Assembly: GCA_020636905.1 (NCBI GenBank) | Contig: JACJWX010000004.1 | Location: 85,415 to 149,414 of the forward strand | DNA length: 64,000 nt | Direction: 5' to 3' | From: Actinomycetota bacterium | GTDB lineage: Bacteria; Actinomycetota; Thermoleophilia; Miltoncostaeales; Miltoncostaeaceae | Shown here: positions 61,820 to 64,000 of the stretch, piece after piece | Layout: every line of letters starts with the position of its first letter | How positions within the stretch are numbered: position 1 is the stretch's first letter | The notes under the pieces: model-generated | Database searches by the model: none | What the model was told of the DNA's origin: nothing | What the model saw: only the letters and a program-made list of their open reading frames with translations | Translations under genes and position numbers: made by a program

Positions 61820-63416
61820 GAATATGCCCTCCCTCCCCATCACCCACCGCGACCCCCCTCCGGTCCTCGTCATCGGATCCGGGATCGCCGGGTTGCTCAC
61901 GGCCCTCCGGTCCGCTGCCCACGGTCCCGTCCTGCTGATCACCAAGGACGAGCTCGGGCACAGCAACACCCGCCAGGCACAGGGCGGCATCGCCGCCGCG
62001 GTCGCGGTCGACGACTCCCCGGCGGCACATGCCGCCGACACGCTGGCCGCCGGCGCCGGGCTCTGTGATCCGGACGCGGTGTCGATCACCACCGAGGATG
62101 GCCCCCGGCGCATCGCCGAGCTGACCCGCCTCGGTGTGCCCTTCGACATGCGCGACGGCCGGCTCGAGCTCGGCCGCGAAGCCGCGCACGGCGCGCACCG
62201 CGTGGTCCACGCCGGTGGCGACGCCACCGGCGCGAACGTGGTCGCCGCGCTTCGTGACGCCGTGTTGCGGGACCCGCGCATCAGCATCCGCCCTCACCTG
62301 CGGGTGGTCGATCTCGTCGTGGAAGCCGCCGTCGCTGTCGGCGTCCTGGTGAGCGACCGCCAGGGCCGGGTCGAGATGCTGCGCGGCCGCGCGGTGGTGC
62401 TCGCCACCGGAGGGCTCGGCCAGCTCTACGCCTACACGACCAACCCGCGCGGGGCGACCGGCGACGGCATCGCGCTCGCGATGCGCGCCGGGGCCGCCGT
62501 GGCCGACCTGGAGATGGTCCAGTTCCACCCGACCGCGCTGGCACTCGGGCCGTCCCCGCTGCCGCTGGTGTCCGAGGCGGTGCGTGGCGAGGGCGCGTAT
62601 CTCCGCGACGCGGCCGGTCGTCGCTTCATGCGCGACCTGCATCCGCTCGCGGAACTCGCCCCGCGAGACGTGGTCGCCCGCGCGGTGGCCCGCACGGCAC
62701 TCGACGACGGACAGCCGGTCACGCTCGACCTGCGCCACCTCGACGCCGCACACATCGAGCGACGGTTCCCGACCATCGCGGACATCTGCGCCACCCATGG
62801 GCTGCGCCTCGCGCACGACCCGATTCCGGTGACCCCGGCGGCCCACTATGGCATTGGCGGTGTGCTCGCCGACATGACCGGGCGCACGAGCCTGCGAGGG
62901 TTGTACGCCGTCGGCGAGGTGGCCTGCACCGGACTGCACGGCGCGAACCGCCTGGCATCGAACAGCCTGCTCGAAGGGGCCGTCATGGCGGCCCGGGCGG
63001 CGGCCCACATCGGTCGCATCGGCATCGACGACTGGCCCGCCCGCGACGTCAGGCCGACCACGCTGACCTCGGGACATGGACCGGTGCCCGCCCAGGAGCA
63101 GATCCAGGAACTCATGTGGCGGGGGCTCGGCCTGGAACGTGACGAGGCCGGCATGGCCGATCTCGCCGACACCCTTGCCGGGTTCGGCCCGTCACCGGAG
63201 GCCGGCGTGGACGGGATGGTGCTCGTGGCGCGCGCCATGGTGCGTGCCGGCCGCCACCGTACCGAGAGCCGCGGGGCGCATTTCCGCACCGACCATCCAT
63301 CCACCGACGAACAGCTCGCGCATCGCATCGGCTGGCTCGACGGCACCCCATTCGTGGTCGAACCCGCCACCCCGCTGACACGAGTACCCCACCAGACCGT
63401 GAGGAACGCCGCATGA
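61818..63416 (+). CDS. nadB: L-aspartate oxidase
   Basis: 532 residues, FAD flavoprotein of the succinate-dehydrogenase/fumarate-reductase family. FAD loop VLVIGSGIAGLLTALRSA, NTRQAQGGIAAAVAVDDSPA, HRVVHAGGDATGANVVAAL, VLATGGLGQLYAYTTNPRGA and the HYGIGGVLADMTGRTSLRGL ... GLHGANRLASNSLLEG ending are typical. It oxidises aspartate to iminoaspartate for NAD synthesis. The ATG at 61818 is almost leaderless with no Shine-Dalgarno. Coupled to nadA by ATGA (63413-63416). Confidence 0.95.
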   Translation: MNMPSLPITHRDPPPVLVIGSGIAGLLTALRSAAHGPVLLITKDELGHSNTRQAQGGIAAAVAVDDSPAAHAADTLAAGAGLCDPDAVSITTEDGPRRIAELTRLGVPFDMRDGRLELGREAAHGAHRVVHAGGDATGANVVAALRDAVLRDPRISIRPHLRVVDLVVEAAVAVGVLVSDRQGRVEMLRGRAVVLATGGLGQLYAYTTNPRGATGDGIALAMRAGAAVADLEMVQFHPTALALGPSPLPLVSEAVRGEGAYLRDAAGRRFMRDLHPLAELAPRDVVARAVARTALDDGQPVTLDLRHLDAAHIERRFPTIADICATHGLRLAHDPIPVTPAAHYGIGGVLADMTGRTSLRGLYAVGEVACTGLHGANRLASNSLLEGAVMAARAAAHIGRIGIDDWPARDVRPTTLTSGHGPVPAQEQIQELMWRGLGLERDEAGMADLADTLAGFGPSPEAGVDGMVLVARAMVRAGRHRTESRGAHFRTDHPSTDEQLAHRIGWLDGTPFVVEPATPLTRVPHQTVRNAA

Positions 63417-64000
63417 CCACCAACCCGGCCACCTGCACAATGCCCGCGCTGGACGACACGCCCATCGACGAGCTGGTCGCCCGGGCCCGCGCCGCACGTG
63501 ACGCGCTCGGATCGCGCCTGGTCGTGCTCGGCCACCACTACCAGAAGGACGAGGTGATGGAGTTCGCCGACATCACCGGCGACTCGTTCCTGCTCGCCCA
63601 GCGGGGCTCGGAGGCCACCGATGCCGAGCTGGTGGTCTTCCTGGGCGTCTACTTCATGGCGGAATCGGCCGACATCCTCGCCCAGCCGCACCAGCGTGTG
63701 GTGCTGCCGGACCTCGGCGCGGGCTGCCACCTCGCCGAGTGCGCTGACATCTTCACGGTGCGCGACGCCTGGCAGCAGATGACCGAGGCGCTCCCGGGCA
63801 AGCGCGTCATCCCGCTCACCTACATGAACAGCGGCGCCGACCTGAAGGCGTTCGTGGGTGAGCACGGCGGCGCCGTCTGCACCTCCGGCAACGCCACGAA
63901 GGCGTTCGAGTGGGCGATGGGCGAGGGGGACGCGGTCTTCTTCTTCCCTGACGAACACCTCGGTCGGAACACCGGGGTCCGGCTGGGCATGTCGCCCGAT
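63413..64000 (+). CDS. nadA: Quinolinate synthase, 5' part (runs past window end)
   Basis: The visible 196 residues are the N-terminal half of NadA, which condenses iminoaspartate with dihydroxyacetone phosphate using a [4Fe-4S] cluster. VVLGHHYQKDEVMEFADITG, FLGVYFMAESADIL, LPDLGAGCHLAECADI (first cluster Cys region), TYMNSGADLKAFVGEHGG and VCTSGNATKAF (second Cys) are diagnostic. The C-terminal cluster cysteine lies beyond the window. Coupled to nadB by ATGA. Confidence 0.95.
   Translation, partial: MTTNPATCTMPALDDTPIDELVARARAARDALGSRLVVLGHHYQKDEVMEFADITGDSFLLAQRGSEATDAELVVFLGVYFMAESADILAQPHQRVVLPDLGAGCHLAECADIFTVRDAWQQMTEALPGKRVIPLTYMNSGADLKAFVGEHGGAVCTSGNATKAFEWAMGEGDAVFFFPDEHLGRNTGVRLGMSPD

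Overview
The window is about 64 kb of high-GC bacterial chromosome. The gene order suggests an actinomycete-type genome, most likely class Thermoleophilia (Solirubrobacterales or a relative); that placement is an inference. The pointers are a high-GC genome, many GTG and some TTG starts, a SepIVA-like coiled-coil gene beside coaD, a fused PafBC-type WYL regulator, a DUF3352 lipoprotein, an F420-type nitroreductase-fold protein, and the order recG-rsmD-coaD ... plsX-acpP-rnc-smc-ftsY-ffh-rpsP-khpA-rimM-trmD-rplS-rnhB ... comM-dprA. Almost everything is core housekeeping. No tRNA, rRNA, CRISPR array, prophage or insertion sequence was seen, and apart from the frame-broken ribosomal/tRNA-methylation block there is no stretch over 300 bases without a gene.

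Layout. (1) 1-6.4 kb: two related secreted proteins carrying C-terminal triple repeats flank a large LuxR-type ATPase regulator and a small DUF4242-like protein. (2) 6.4-11.5 kb: an isocitrate/isopropylmalate dehydrogenase-family enzyme, a CoA-pyrophosphatase-type Nudix protein, two proteins of unknown function and a double-WYL regulator. (3) 11.6-30.7 kb, minus strand: a long chain of overlapping genes for DNA uptake and processing, RNase HII, ribosome assembly, signal recognition, chromosome condensation, RNase III, fatty acid and phospholipid start-up, CoA synthesis, rRNA methylation and RecG. Only yraN is inverted. Inside the chain, 16.07-17.94 kb (rplS, trmD, rimM, 3' end of khpA) is full of small indels although every protein motif survives, which looks like an unpolished assembly patch. 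(4) 30.8-38.7 kb: rpmB, a membrane protein, a sulfotransferase coupled to an unusual lipoyl / subunit-binding / PglD-type acyltransferase fusion, a HipBA module with a clear operator, two small membrane paralogues (one frameshifted), and E1-alpha/E1-beta subunits of a 2-oxoacid dehydrogenase. (5) 38.7-50.1 kb, minus strand: the riboflavin operon behind rpe, then rsmB-fmt-def, a protein of unknown function, priA and metK. (6) 50.3-61.2 kb: a DUF3352 lipoprotein, then der-plsC-cmk-aroA, a YgjP-type metallopeptidase, an alpha/beta hydrolase, and tyrA-DAHP synthase-hisC (aromatic amino acids). (7) 61.2-64 kb: a deazaflavin-type reductase divergent from nadB-nadA, with a two-box promoter/operator.

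Three points stand out. The fusion protein at 33.3-34.4 kb looks like the E2 of a 2-oxoacid dehydrogenase whose catalytic domain has been replaced by a sugar-amine acyltransferase; E1-alpha/beta genes without an ordinary E2 or E3 lie 2.4 kb away, so a combined acyl-making and acyl-transferring pathway is a testable proposal. Many transcription units show a TANNNT element 6-9 nt before the start codon, implying widespread leaderless transcription. The indel-riddled ribosomal/tRNA-methylation block should be re-sequenced before anyone concludes that essential genes are lost.
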